Shown here: positions 36,997 to 49,140 of the stretch, piece after piece
Position numbering within the stretch: position 1 is the stretch's first letter
How the letters are laid out: each line of letters begins with the position of its first letter
NCBI GenBank assembly: GCA_030998225.1
Contig: JAPYXD010000684.1
Location: 2,482,501-2,546,500, forward strand
Length of the DNA: 64,000 bases
Direction of reading: 5' to 3'
From: Diplolepis rosae
Lineage: Eukaryota > Arthropoda > Insecta > Hymenoptera > Diplolepididae
Notes under the pieces: generated by a model
Databases searched by the model: none
What the model was told of the DNA's origin: nothing
Seen by the model: only the letters and a program-made list of their open reading frames with translations
Program-made: the position numbers and the translations under genes

Positions 36997-38235
36997 CGAA
37001 ATGACGGAATTTCTAAGATATGAACTAGGTGTCTTATATTTCAGTTCTCAGCTTAAGTGCCATGAGAAAAATGTTTTTTAAGCACCTGGACTACTAGATA
37101 TAATTTTCAAAGTGACGGGATCTCTAAAATATGAACCAGGTATCTTATATTTCAGTTCTCAGCTTAAGTGCCCTGAGAATGATGTTTTTTAAGCACCTGG
37201 ACTACTAAATATAATTTTCAATATGACGGGATCTCTTAAATATGAACTAGGTATCTTAAGATTCATTTCTCAGCTTAAGTTCCCTAAGGAAGATGTTTTT
37301 TAAGCACCTGGACAACTAGATATAATTTTCAAAATGACGGTATCTCTCAAATATGAACTAGGTATCTTATATTTCAGTTCTCAGCTTAAGTTCCCTGAGA
37401 AAGATTAAGTTCCTTGAGAAAGATGTTTTTTAAGCACCTGGACTACTAAATATAATTTTCAAAATGACGGGATCTCTCAAATATAAACTAGGTGTCTTAT
37501 ATTTCAGTTCTCAACTTAAGTGCCCTGAGAAAAATGTTTTTTAAGCACCTGGACTACTAAATATAATTTTCAAAATGACGGGATCTCTAAAATATGAACT
37601 AGGTATCTTAGTTTTCAGTTCTCATCTTATGTTCCCTGAGAAAGATGTTTTTTAAGCACCTGGACTACTAAATATAATTTTCAAAATGACGGGATCTCTC
37701 AAATATGAACTAGGTATCTTATATTTCAGTTCTCAGCTTAAGTTCCCAAAGGAAGATGTTTTTTAAGCACCTGGACTAGTAAATATAATTTTAAAAAAAA
37801 CGGGATATCTAAAATATGAACTTGGTATCTTAATTTTCATTTCTCAGCATAAGTTCCCTGAGAAAGATGTTTTTTAAGCTCCTGGGCTACTAGATATAAT
37901 TATAAAAATGACGGGATCTCTAAAATATGAAATAGGTATCTTAAATTTCATTTCTCAGCTCATGTTCCCTAAGGAAGATGTTTTTTAAGCACTTGGGCAA
38001 CTAGATATAATTTTCAAAATGACCGGATCTCTAAAATATGAACTAGGTATCTTGATTTTCAGTTCTCAGCTTTAGTTCCCGGGGAAAGATGTTTTTAAGC
38101 ACCTGGAAAACTAGATATAATTTTCAAAATGACGGGATCTCCAAAATATGAACTAGGTATCTTATATTTCAGTTTTAAGCTTAAGTTCCCCAAGTAAGAT
38201 GTTTTTTAAGCACCTGGACTACTAGATATAATTTC
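36997..38235 (+). repeat. 11-mer HOR, copy f
   Basis: Bounded by 'ccgaaatgacggaat' at 36,996 and 38,235 (1,239 bp). It contains 'gtgccatgagaaaaatg' (37,055), shared with the copy at 10,541, a 130-bp monomer at 37,388, and 'attttaaaaaaaacggg' near 37,787 in place of attttc-a7-cggg. Confidence 0.85.
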
Positions 38236-39472
38236 CGAAATGACGGAATCTCTAAGATATGAACTAGGTGTCTTATATTTCAGTTCTCAGCTTAAGTGCC
38301 CTGAGAAAAATGTTTTTTAAGCACCTGGACTACTAGATATAATTTTCAAAATGACCGGATCTCTAAAATATGAACCAGGTATCTTATATTTCAGTTCTCA
38401 GCTTAAGTGCCCTGAGAATGATGTTTTTTAAGCACCTGGACTACTAAATATAATTTTCAATATGACGGGATCTCTTAAATATGAACTAGGTATCTTAAGA
38501 TTCATTTCTCAGCATAAGTTCCCTAAGGAAGATGTTTTTAAGCACCTGGACTACTAAATATAATTTTCAAAATGACGGGATCTCTCAAATATGAACTAGG
38601 TATCTTATATTTCAGTTCTCAGCTTAAGTTCCCTGAGAAAGATTAAGTTCCTTGAGAAAGATGTTTTTTAAGCACCTGGACTACTAAATATAATTTTCAA
38701 AATGACGGGATCTCTCAAATATGAACTAGGTGTCTTATATTTCAGTTCTCAGCGTAAGTGCCCTGAGAAAAATGTTTTTTAAGCACCTGGACAACTAGAT
38801 ATAATTTTCAAAATGACGGGCATCTAAAATATGAACTAGGTATATTAATTTTCAGTTCTCGGATTAAGTTCCCTGAGAAAGTTGTTTTTTAAGCACCTGG
38901 ACTACAAGATATAATTTTCAAAATGACGGCATCTCTAGAATATGTACTGAGTATCTTAAATTTCATTTCTCAGCTTAAGTTCCCAAAGGAAGATGTTTTT
39001 TAAGCACCTGGACTAGTAAATATAATTTTCAAAAAAACGGGATCTCTAAAATATGAACTTGGTATCTTAATTTTCATTTCTCAGCATAAGTTCCCTGAGA
39101 AAGATGTTTTTTAAGCTCCTGGGCTACTAGATATAATTATAAAAATGACGGGATCTCTAAAATATGAAATAGGTATCTTAAATTTCATTTCTCAGCTCAT
39201 GTTCCCTAAGGAAGATGTTTTTTAAGCACTTGGGCAACTAGATATAATTTTCAAAATGACCGGATCTCTAAAATATGAACTAGGTATCTTGATTTTCAGT
39301 TCTCAGCTTTAGTTCCCGGGGAAAGATGTTTTTAAGCACCTGGACAACTAGATATAATTTTCAAAATGACGGGACCTCCAAAATATGAACTAGGTATCTT
39401 ATATTTCAGTTTTAAGCTTAAGTTCCCCAAGTAAGATGTTTTTTGAGCACCTGGACTACTAGATATAATTTC
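38236..39472 (+). repeat. 11-mer HOR, copy g
   Basis: Landmark spacing is 1,237 bp (38,235 to 39,472), identical to 10,480-11,717. It includes the gacgggcatct monomer near 38,815 and a 130-bp monomer at 38,626. Confidence 0.85.
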
Positions 39473-40053
39473 CGAAATGACGGAATCTCTGAGATATGAA
39501 CTAGGTGTCTTATATTTCAGTTCTCAGATTAAGTGCCCTGAGAATGATGTTTTTTAAGCACCTGGACTACTAAATATAATTTTCAATATGACGGGATCTC
39601 TGAAATATGAACTAGGTATCTTAAGATTCATTTCTCAGCTTAAGTTCCCTAAGGAAGAAGTTTTTAAGCACCTGGACAACTAGATATAATTTTCAAAATG
39701 ACGGTATCTCTCAAATATGAACTAGTTATCTTATATTTCAGTTCTCAGATTATGTTCCCTGAGAATGCTTAAGTTCCTTGAGATAGAGGTATTTTAAGCA
39801 CCTGGACTACTAAATATAATTTTCAAAATGACGGGATCTCTCAAATATAAACTAGGTGTCTTATATTTCAGTTCTCAGCTTAAGTGCCCTGAGAAAAATG
39901 TTTTCTAAGCACATGGACTACTAAATATAATTTTCGAAATGACGGGATCTCTAAAATATGAACTAGGTATCTTAGTTTTCAGTTCTCATCTTAAGTTCCC
40001 TGAGAAAGATGTTTTTTAAGCACCTGGACTACTAAATATAATTTCCAAAATGA
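39473..40053 (+). repeat. 11-mer HOR, partial copy h
   Basis: Follows the order of 11,718-12,410 but is 112 bp shorter, a loss of one monomer. It contains a cluster of single changes at about 39,745-39,795 (cagattatgttcc, gaatgcttaag, gatagaggtatttt) unlike its neighbours. It ends at the same 'cggtatctctaatatg' junction. Confidence 0.75.
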
Positions 40054-42370
40054 CGGTATCTCTAATATGAACTAGGTATCTTATATTTCAGTTCTCAGCT
40101 TAAGTTCCCTGAGAAAGATTAAGTTCCCTGAGAAAGATGTTTTTTAAGCACCTGGACAACTAGATATAATTTTCAAAATGACGGGATATCTAAAATATGA
40201 ACTAGGTATCTTAATTTTCAGTTCTAAGCTTAAGTTCCCCAATTAAGATGTTTTTAAAGCACCTGGAATACTAGATATAATTTTAAAACTGACGGGATAT
40301 CTAAAATATGAAATAGGTATCTTAATTTTCTGTTCTCAGCTTAAGTTCCCTGAGAAAGATGTTTTTTAAGCACCTGGACTACTAGATATAATTTTCAAAA
40401 TGACGGGATCTCTAAAATAAGAACTAGGTATCTTAAATTTCAGTTCTCAGCTTCAGTTGCCGGAGAAAGATGTTTTTTAAGCACCTGGTATACTAGATAT
40501 AATTTTCAAAATGACGGGATCTCTAAAATATGAACTACCTATCATATATTTCAGTTCTTAGCTTAAGTGCCCTGAAAACGATGTTTTTTAAGCACCTGTT
40601 CTATTAAATATAATTTCCAAAATGACGGGATATCTAGAATATGAACTAGGTATCTTTATTTTCAGTTCTCAGCTTAAGTTCCCTAAGTAAGATGTTTTTT
40701 AAGCACCTGGACTACTAGACATAACGTTCAAAATGACGGGATGTCTAACATATGAACTAGGCATCTTAATTTTAAGTTCTCATCTTAAGTTCCCTGAGAA
40801 AGATGTTTTTTAAGCACCTGGAATACTAGATATAATTTCCAAATTGACGGGATTTCTAAAATATGAACTAGGTATCTTATATTTCAGTTCTAAGCTTAAC
40901 TTCCCCAAGTAAGATGTTTTTAAAGCACCTGGAATACTAGATATAATTTTGAAAACGAAGGGATCTCTAAAATAAGAACTAGGAATCTTAATTTTCAGTT
41001 CTCAGCTTAAGATGCAGGAGAAAGATGTTCTTTAAGCACTCGGAATACTAGATATAATTTTCAAAATGAAGGGATCTCTACAATATGAACTAGGTATCAT
41101 ATATTTCAGTTCTTAGCTTAAGTGCCCTGAGAACAAAGTTTTTTAAGCACCTGGACTACTAGATATAATTTTCAAAATGACGGGATCTCTAGAATATGAA
41201 CTAGGTATCTTAATTTTCAGTTCTCAGCTTAAGTTGCCGGAGAAAGATGTTTTTTAAGCACCTGTACTACTAGATATAATTTCCAAAATGACGGAATCTC
41301 TAAAATATGAACTAGGTATCTTGGATTTCAGTTCTCAGCTTAAGTCCCCGGAGAAAGATGTTTTTTAAGCACCTGGACTACTAGATATAATTTTAAAAAT
41401 GCCGGTATATCTAAAATATGAACTAGGTATCTTAATTTTCAGTTCTCCGCTTAAGTTCCCTGAGAAAGATGTTTTTTATGCACCTGGACTACTATATTAT
41501 TTTCAAAATGACAGGATCTCTAAAATATGAACTAGGTATCTTAAATTTCAGTTCTCAGCATAAGTTCCCTGAGAAAGATGTTTTTTAAGCAACTGGACTA
41601 CAAAATATAATTTCCAAAATGACGGGATCTCTAGAATATGAACTAGGTATCTTGATTTTCAGTTCTCAGCTTAAGTTCCCTAAGTAAGATGTTTTTTAAG
41701 CACCTGGACTACTAGACATAACTTTCAAAATGACGGGATGTCTAAAATATGAACTAGGCATCTTAATTTTATGTTCTCATCTTAAGTTCCCTGAGAAAGA
41801 TGTTTTTTAAGCACCTGGAGTACTAGATATAATTTCCAAATTGACGGGATTTCTAAAATATGAACTAGGTTTCTTATATTTCAGTTCTAAGCTTAAGTTC
41901 CCCAAGTAAGATGTTTTTAAAGCACCTGGAATACTAGATATAATTTTGAAAATGACGGGATCTCTAAAATAAGAACTAGGAATCTTAATTTTCAGTTCTC
42001 AGCTTAAGATGCAGGAGAAAGATGTTCTTTAAGCACCTGGAATACTAGATATAATTTTCAAAATGAAGGGATCTCTACAATATGAACTAGGTATCATATA
42101 TTTCAGTTCTTAGCTTAAGTGCCCTGAGAACAATGTTTTTTAAGCACCTGGACTACTAAATGTAATTTTCAAAATGACGGGATCTCCAAAATATGAACTA
42201 GGTATCTTAATTTTCAGTTCTCAGCTCAAGTTCCCTGAGGAAGATGTTTTTTAATTTCCTGGAATAATAGATATAATTTCCAAAATGACGGAATCTCTAA
42301 AATATGAACTAGGTATCTTGGATTTCAGTTCTCATCTTAAGTTCCCTGAGAAAGATGTTTTTTAAGCACG

Positions 42371-45300
42371 TGGACTACTAAATATAATTTTCAAAATGAC
42401 GGGATCTCTAAAATATGAACTAGGTATCTTAATTTTCAGTTCTCATCTTAAGTTCCCTGAGAAAGATGTTTTTTAAGCACCTGGAATATTAATATAATTT
42501 CCAAAATGACGGGATCTCTAAAATATGAACTAGGTATCTTAAATTTCATTTCTAAGCTTAATTTCACTAAGGAAGATGTTTTTTAAGCACCTGGACAACA
42601 AGATATAATTTTCAAAATGACGAGATCTCTCAAATATGAAGTAGGTATCTTATATTTCAGTTCTCAGCTTAAGTTCCCTGAGAAAGATTAATTTCCCTGA
42701 GAAAGATGTTTTTTAAGCACCTGGACTACTAAATATAATTTCCAAAATGACGGGATCTCTAAAATATGAACTAGGTATCTTATATTTCAGTACTCAGCTT
42801 AAGTTTCCTGAGAAAGATGTTTTTTAAGCACTGGACTACTAAATATAATTTTCAAAATGACGGGATCTCTCAAATATGAACTAGGTATCTTATTTTTCAG
42901 TTCTCAGCTTAAGTTCCCTGAGAATGATGTTTTTTAAGCACCTGGACTACTAAATATAATTTTCAAAATGCAGGGATATCTAAAATATGAACTAGGTATC
43001 TTAATTTGCAGTTCTCAGCTTAAGTGCCCTGAGAACGATGGTTTTTAAGCAACTGGACAACTAAATATAATTTTCAAAATGACGGGATCTCTAAAATATG
43101 AACTAGGTATCTTAATCTTCAGTTCTCATCTTAAGTTCCCTGAGAAAGTTGTTTTTTAAGCACCTGGACTACAAGATATAATTTTCAAAATGACGGCATC
43201 TCTAGAATATGTACTGAGTATCTTAAATTTAATTTCTCAGCTTAAGTTCCCAAAGGAAGATGTTTTTTAAGCACCTGGACTAGTAAATATAATTTTCAAA
43301 AAAACGGGATCTCTAAAATATGAACTTGGTATCTTAATTTTCATTTCTCAGCATAAGTTCCCTGAGAAAGATGTTTTTTAAGCTCCTGGGCTACTAGATA
43401 TAATTATAAAAATTAAGGGATCTCTATAATATGAAATAGGTATCTTAAATTTCATTTCTCAGCGCATGTTCCCTAAGGAAGATGTTTTTTAAGCACTTGG
43501 GAAACTAGATATAATTTTCAAAATGACCGGATCTCTAAAATATGAACTAGGTATCTTAATTTTCAGTTCTCAGCTTCAATTCCCGGAGGAAGATGTTTTT
43601 AAGCACCTGGACTACTAGATATAATTTTCAAAATGACGGGATCTCTAGAATATGAACTAGGTATCTTGATTTTCAGTTCTCAGCTTAAGTTCCCTAAGTA
43701 AGATGTTTTTTAAGCACCTGGACTACTAGACATAACTTTCAAAATGACGGGATGTCTAAAATATGAACTAGGCATCTTAATTTTCAGGTCACAGCTTAAG
43801 TTCCCGGAGACAGATGTTTTTTAAGCACCTGGACTACTAGATATAATTTTCAAAATGACGGGATCTCTACAATATGAACTAGGTATCTTGATTTTCAGTT
43901 CTCAGCTTTAGTTCACGGGGAAAGATGTTTTTAAGCACCTGGACAACTAGATATAATTTTCAAAATGACGGGATCTCCAAAATATGAACTAGGTATCTTA
44001 TATTTCAGTTTTAAGCTTAAGTTCCCCAAGTAAGATGTTTTTTAAGCACCTGGACTACTAGATATAATTTCCGAAATGACGGAATTTCTAAGATATGAAC
44101 CAGGTGTCTTATATTTCAGTTCTCAGCTTAACTGCCATGAGAAAAATGTTTTTTAAGCACCTGGACTACTAAATATAATTTTCAAAATGGCGGGATCTCT
44201 AAAATATGAACCAGGAATCTTATATTTCAGTTCTCAGCTTAAGTTCCCTGAGAAAGATGTTTTTTATGCACCTGGACTACTAGATATAATGTTCAAAATG
44301 CCGGGATCTCTAAAATAAGAACTAGGTATCTTAAATTTCAGTTCTCAGCTTCAGTTGCCGGAGAAAGCTTAAGTTCCCTAAGGAAGATGTTTTTTAAGCA
44401 CCTGGACAACTAGATATAATTTTCAAAATGACGGGATCTCTCAAATATAAACTAGGTGTCTTATATTTCAGTTCTCAACTTAAGTGCCCTGAGAAAAATG
44501 TTTTTTAAGCACCTGGACTACTAAATATAATTTTCAAAATGACGGGATCTCTAAAATATGAACTAGGTATCTTAGTTTTCAGTTCTCATCTTAAGTTCCC
44601 TGAGAAAGATGTTTTTTAAGCACCTGGACTACTAAATATAATTTCCAAAATGACGGGATCTCTAAAATATGAACTAGATATCTTAAATTTCATGTCTCAT
44701 CTTAAGTTCCCTAAGGAAGATGTTTTTTAAGCACCTGGACAACTAGATATAATTTTCAAAATGACGGTATCTCTAATATGAACTAGGTATCTTATATTTC
44801 AGTTCTCAGCTTAAGTTCCCTGAGAAAGATTAAGTTCCCTGAGAAAGATGTTTTTTAAGCACCTGGACTACTAGATATAATTTTCAAAATGACGGGATCT
44901 CTCAAATATGAACTAGGTATCTTATATTTCAGTTCTAAGCTTAAGTTCCCCAATTAAGATGTTTTTAAAGCACCTGGAATACTAGATATAATTTTGAAAA
45001 TGACGGGATCTCTAAAATATGAACTAGGTATCTTAATTTTCAGTTCTCCGCTTCAGTTGCCGGAGAAAGATGTTTTTAAGCACCTGGTATACTAGATATA
45101 ATTTTCAAAATGACGGGATCTGTAAAATATGAACTACCTATCATATATTTCATTTCTTAGCTTAAGTGCCCTGAAAACGATGTTTTTTAAGCACCTGGAC
45201 TAGTAAATATAATTTCCAAAATGACGGGATCTCTAAAATATGAACTTGGTATCATAATTTTCAGTTCTCAGCATAAGTTCCCTGAGAAAGATGTTTTTTA

Positions 45301-48300
45301 AGCAACTGGACTACAAAATATAATTTCCAAAATCACGGGATCTCTAGAATATGAACTAGGTATCTTGATTTTCAGTTCTCAGCTTAAGTTCCCTAAGTAA
45401 GATGTTTTTTAAGCACCTGGACTACAAAATATAATTTCCAAAATGACGGGATCTCTAGAATATGAACTAGGTATCTTGATTTTCAGTTCTCAGCTTAAGT
45501 TCCCTAAGTAAGATGTTTTTTAAGCACCTGGACTACTAGACATAACTTTCAAAATGACGGGATGTCTAAAATATGAACTAGGCATCTTAATTTTCAGTTC
45601 TCAGCTTAAGTTGCCGGAGAAAGATGTTTTTTAAGCACCTGTACTACTAGATATAATTTCCAAAATGACGGAATCTCTAAAATATGAACTAGGTATCTTG
45701 GATTTCAGTTCTCAGCTTAAGTCCCCGGAGAAAGATGTTTTTTAAGCACCTGGACTACTAGATATAATTTCCGAAATGACGGAATCTCTAAGATATGAAC
45801 TAGGTGTCTTATATTTCAGTTCTCAGATTAAGTGCCCTGAGAAAAATGTTTTTTAAGCACCTGGTCTACTAAATATAATTTTCAAAATGACGGGATCTCT
45901 AAAATATGAACTAGGTATCTTAATTTTCAGTTCTCATCTTAAGTTCCCTGAGAAAGATGTTTTTTAAGCACGTGGACTACTAAATATAATTTCCAAAATG
46001 ACGGGATCTCTAAAATATGAACTAGGTATCTTAAATTTCATTTCTCAGCTTAAGTTCCCTAAGGAAGATGTTTTTTAAGCACCTGGACAACAAGATATAA
46101 TTTTCAAAATGACGAGATCTCTCAAATATAAAGTAGGTATCTTATATTTCAGTTCTCAGCTTAAGTTCCCTGAGAAAGATTAAGTTCCCTGAGAAAGATG
46201 TTTTTTTAAGCACATGGACTACTAAATATAATTTTCAAAATGACGGGATCTCTCAAATATGAAATAGGTATCTTATTTTTCAGTTCTCAGCTTAAGCTCC
46301 CTGAGAAAGATGTTTTTAAAGCACCTGGACTACTAAATATTATTTTCAAAATGCCGGGATATCTAAAATATGAACTAGGTATCTTAATTTGCAGTTCTCA
46401 GCTTTAGTGCCCTGAGAACGATTGTTTTTAAGCATCTGTAAAACTATATATAATTTTCAAAATGACGGGATCTCTAAAATATGAACTAGGTATCTTAATC
46501 TTCAGTTCTCATCTTAAGTTCCCTGAGAAAGTTGTTTTTTAAGCACCTGGACTACAAGATATAATTTTCAAAATGACGGCATCTCTAGAATATGTACTGA
46601 GTATCTTAAATTTCATTTCTCAGCTTAAGTTCCCAAAGGAAGATGTTTTTTAAGCACCTGGACTAGTAAATATAATTTTCAAAAAAACGGGATCTCTAAA
46701 ATATGAACTTGGTATCTTAATTTTCATTTCTCAGCATAAGTTCCATGAGAAAGATGTTTTTTGAGCTCCTGGGCTACTAGATATAATTATAAAAATGACG
46801 GGATCTCTAAAATATGAAATAGGTATCTTAAATTTCATTTCTCAGCTCATGTTCCCTAAGGAAGATGTTTTTTAAGCACTTGGGCAACTAGATATAATTT
46901 TCAAAATGACCGGATCTCTAAAATATGAACTAGGTATCTTGATTTTCAGTTCTCATCTTAAGTTCCCTGAGAAAGATTTTTTTTAAGCACCTGGACTACT
47001 AAATATAATTTCCAAAATGACGGGATCTCTAAAATATGAACTAGATATCTTAAATTTCATGTCTCATCTTAAGTTCCCTAAGGAAGATGTTTTTTAAGCA
47101 CCTGGACAACTAGATATAATTTTCAAAATGACGGTATCTCTAATATGAACTAGGTATCTTATATTTCAGTTCTCAGCTTAAGTTCCCTGAGAAAGATTAA
47201 GTTCCCTGAGAAAGATGTTTTTTAAGCACCTGGACTACTAGATATAATTTTCAAAATGATGCGATCTCTCAAATATGAACTAGGTATCTTAATTTTCAGA
47301 ACTCCGCTTAAGTTCCCTGAGAAGGATGTTTTTTAAGCACCTGGACTACTAGATATAATTTTCAAAATGACGGGATTTCTAAAATATGAACTAGGTATCA
47401 TATATTTCAGTTCTAAGCTTAAGTTCCCCGAGTAAGATATTTTTAAAGCACCTGGAATACTAGATATAATTTTGAAAATGCCGGTATATCTAAAATATGA
47501 ACTAGGTATCTTAATTTTCAGGTCTCAGCTTAAGTTCCCTGAGAAAGTTGTTTTGTATGAACTTGGACTACTAGATTTATTTTGAAAATGACGGGATCTC
47601 TAAAATAAGAACTAGGTATCTTAATTTTCAGTTCTCAGCTTCAGTTGCCGGAGAAAGATGTTTTTTAAGCACCTGGTATACTAGATATAATTTTCAAAAT
47701 GACGGGATCTCTAAAATATGAACTACCTATCATATATTTCAGTTCTTAGCTTAAGTGCCCTGAAAACGATGTTTTTTAAGCACCTGAACTAGTAAATATA
47801 ATTTCCAAAATGACGGGATCTCTAAAATATGAACTTCGTATCATAATTTTCAGTTCTCAGCATAAGTTCCCTGAGAAAGATGTTTTTAAGCACCTGGACT
47901 ACAAAATATAATTTACAATATGACTGGATCTCTATAATATTAACTAGGTATCTTTATTTTCAGTTCTCAGCTTAAGTTCCCTAAGTAAGATGTTTTTCAA
48001 GCACCTGGGCTACTAAATATAATTTCCAATATGACGGGATCTCTAGAATATGAACTAGGTATCTTAATTTTCAGTTCTCATCTTAAGTTCCCTGAGAAAG
48101 ATGTTTTTTAAGCACCTGGACTACTAGACATAACTTTCAAAATGACGGGATGTCTAAAATATGAACTAGGCATCTTAATTTTCAGTTCTCATCTTAAGTT
48201 GCCGGAGAAAGATGTTTTTTAAGCACCTGTACTACTAGATATAATTTCCAAAATGACGGAATCTCTAAAATATGAACAAGGTATCTTGGATTTCAGTTCT

Positions 48301-49140
48301 CAGCTTAAGTCCCCGGAGAAAGATGTTTTTTAAGCACCTGGACTACTAGATATAATTTCCGAAATGACGGAATCTCTAAGATATGAACTAGGTGTCTTAT
48401 ATTTCAGTTCTCAGATTAAGTGCCCTGAGAAAAATGTTTTTTAAGCACCTGGTCTACTAAATATAATTTTCAAAATGACGGGATCTCTAAAATATGAACT
48501 AGGTATCTTAATTTTCAGTTCTCATCTTAAGTTCCCTGAGAAAGATGTTTTTTAAGCACCTGGACTACTAAATATAATTTCCAAAATGACGGGATCTCTA
48601 AAATATGAACTATGTATCTTAAATTTCATTTCTCAGCTTAAGTTCCCTAAGGAAGATGTTTTTTAAGCACCTGGACAACAAGATATAATTTTCAAAATGA
48701 CGAGATCTCTCAAATATGAAGTAGGTATCTTATATTTCAGTTCTCAGCTTAAGTTCCCTGAGAAAGATTAAGTTCCCTGAGAAAGATGTTTTTTAAGCAC
48801 CTGGACTACTAAATATAATTTCCAAAATGACGGGATCTCTAAAATATGAACTAGGTATCTTATATTTCAGTACTCAGCTTAAGTTTCCTGAGAAAGATGT
48901 TTTTTAAGCACTGGACTACTAAATATAATTTTCAAAATGACGGGATCTCTCAAATATGAACTAGGTATCTTATTTTTCAGTTCTCAGCTTAAGTTCCCTG
49001 AGAAAGATGTTTTTTAAGCACCTTGACTACTAAATATAATTTTCAAAATGCCGGGATATCTAAAATATGAACTAGGTATCTTAATTTGCAGTTCTCAGCT
49101 TAAGTGCCCTGAGAACGATGGTTTTTAAGCAACTGGACAA
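42371..49140 (+). repeat. Right member of the 21.8-kb-offset duplication
   Basis: From about 42,483 ('gaatattaatata') this block follows 20,650-27,290: offsets 21,831-21,833, then 21,850-21,852. Shared landmarks are 'cttcaattcccggagg' (43,572), 'tagttcacgggg' (43,908), 'taatatgaac' monomers (44,765 and 47,128), 'tttttgagctcctggg' (46,757), 'tgatgcgatctc' (47,256), 'cttcgtatcata' (47,834) and 'gaactatgtatc' (48,608). Local differences include a monomer near 44,340-44,390 with a new hybrid 19-bp insertion. No gene is seen. Confidence 0.82.
44341..44392 (+). repeat. Hybrid 19-bp insertion (recent recombinant monomer)
   Basis: The monomer reads cttcagttgccggagaaag, then cttaagttccctaaggaag. Two different versions of the variable box stand side by side, joined at 'aaagcttaag'. 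The corresponding site in the left copy (near 22,510) has an ordinary 111-bp monomer, so the insertion arose after the two 21.8-kb-offset copies separated. Its hybrid nature points to out-of-register exchange between unlike monomers. Confidence 0.65.

Larger units (their letters stand above)
34431..42370 (+). repeat. Copy of the 7.2-15.1 kb segment (offset about 27.2 kb)
   Basis: The order of monomers follows 7,230-15,060: 'gaacaaaggtatcttgg' (34,467 versus 7,267, offset 27,200), 'atgtttccgaagacag' (35,391 versus 8,079, offset 27,312), 'cggtatctctaatatg' (40,054 versus 12,411), 'gcactcgg' (41,036 versus 13,835, offset 27,201) and 'gcacgtgg' (42,366 versus 15,055). Offsets change by whole monomers, so monomers were gained or lost since the copy was made. 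It carries over the boundary between the 11-mer and 24-mer HOR zones, so the copied unit spanned both. Confidence 0.82.
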
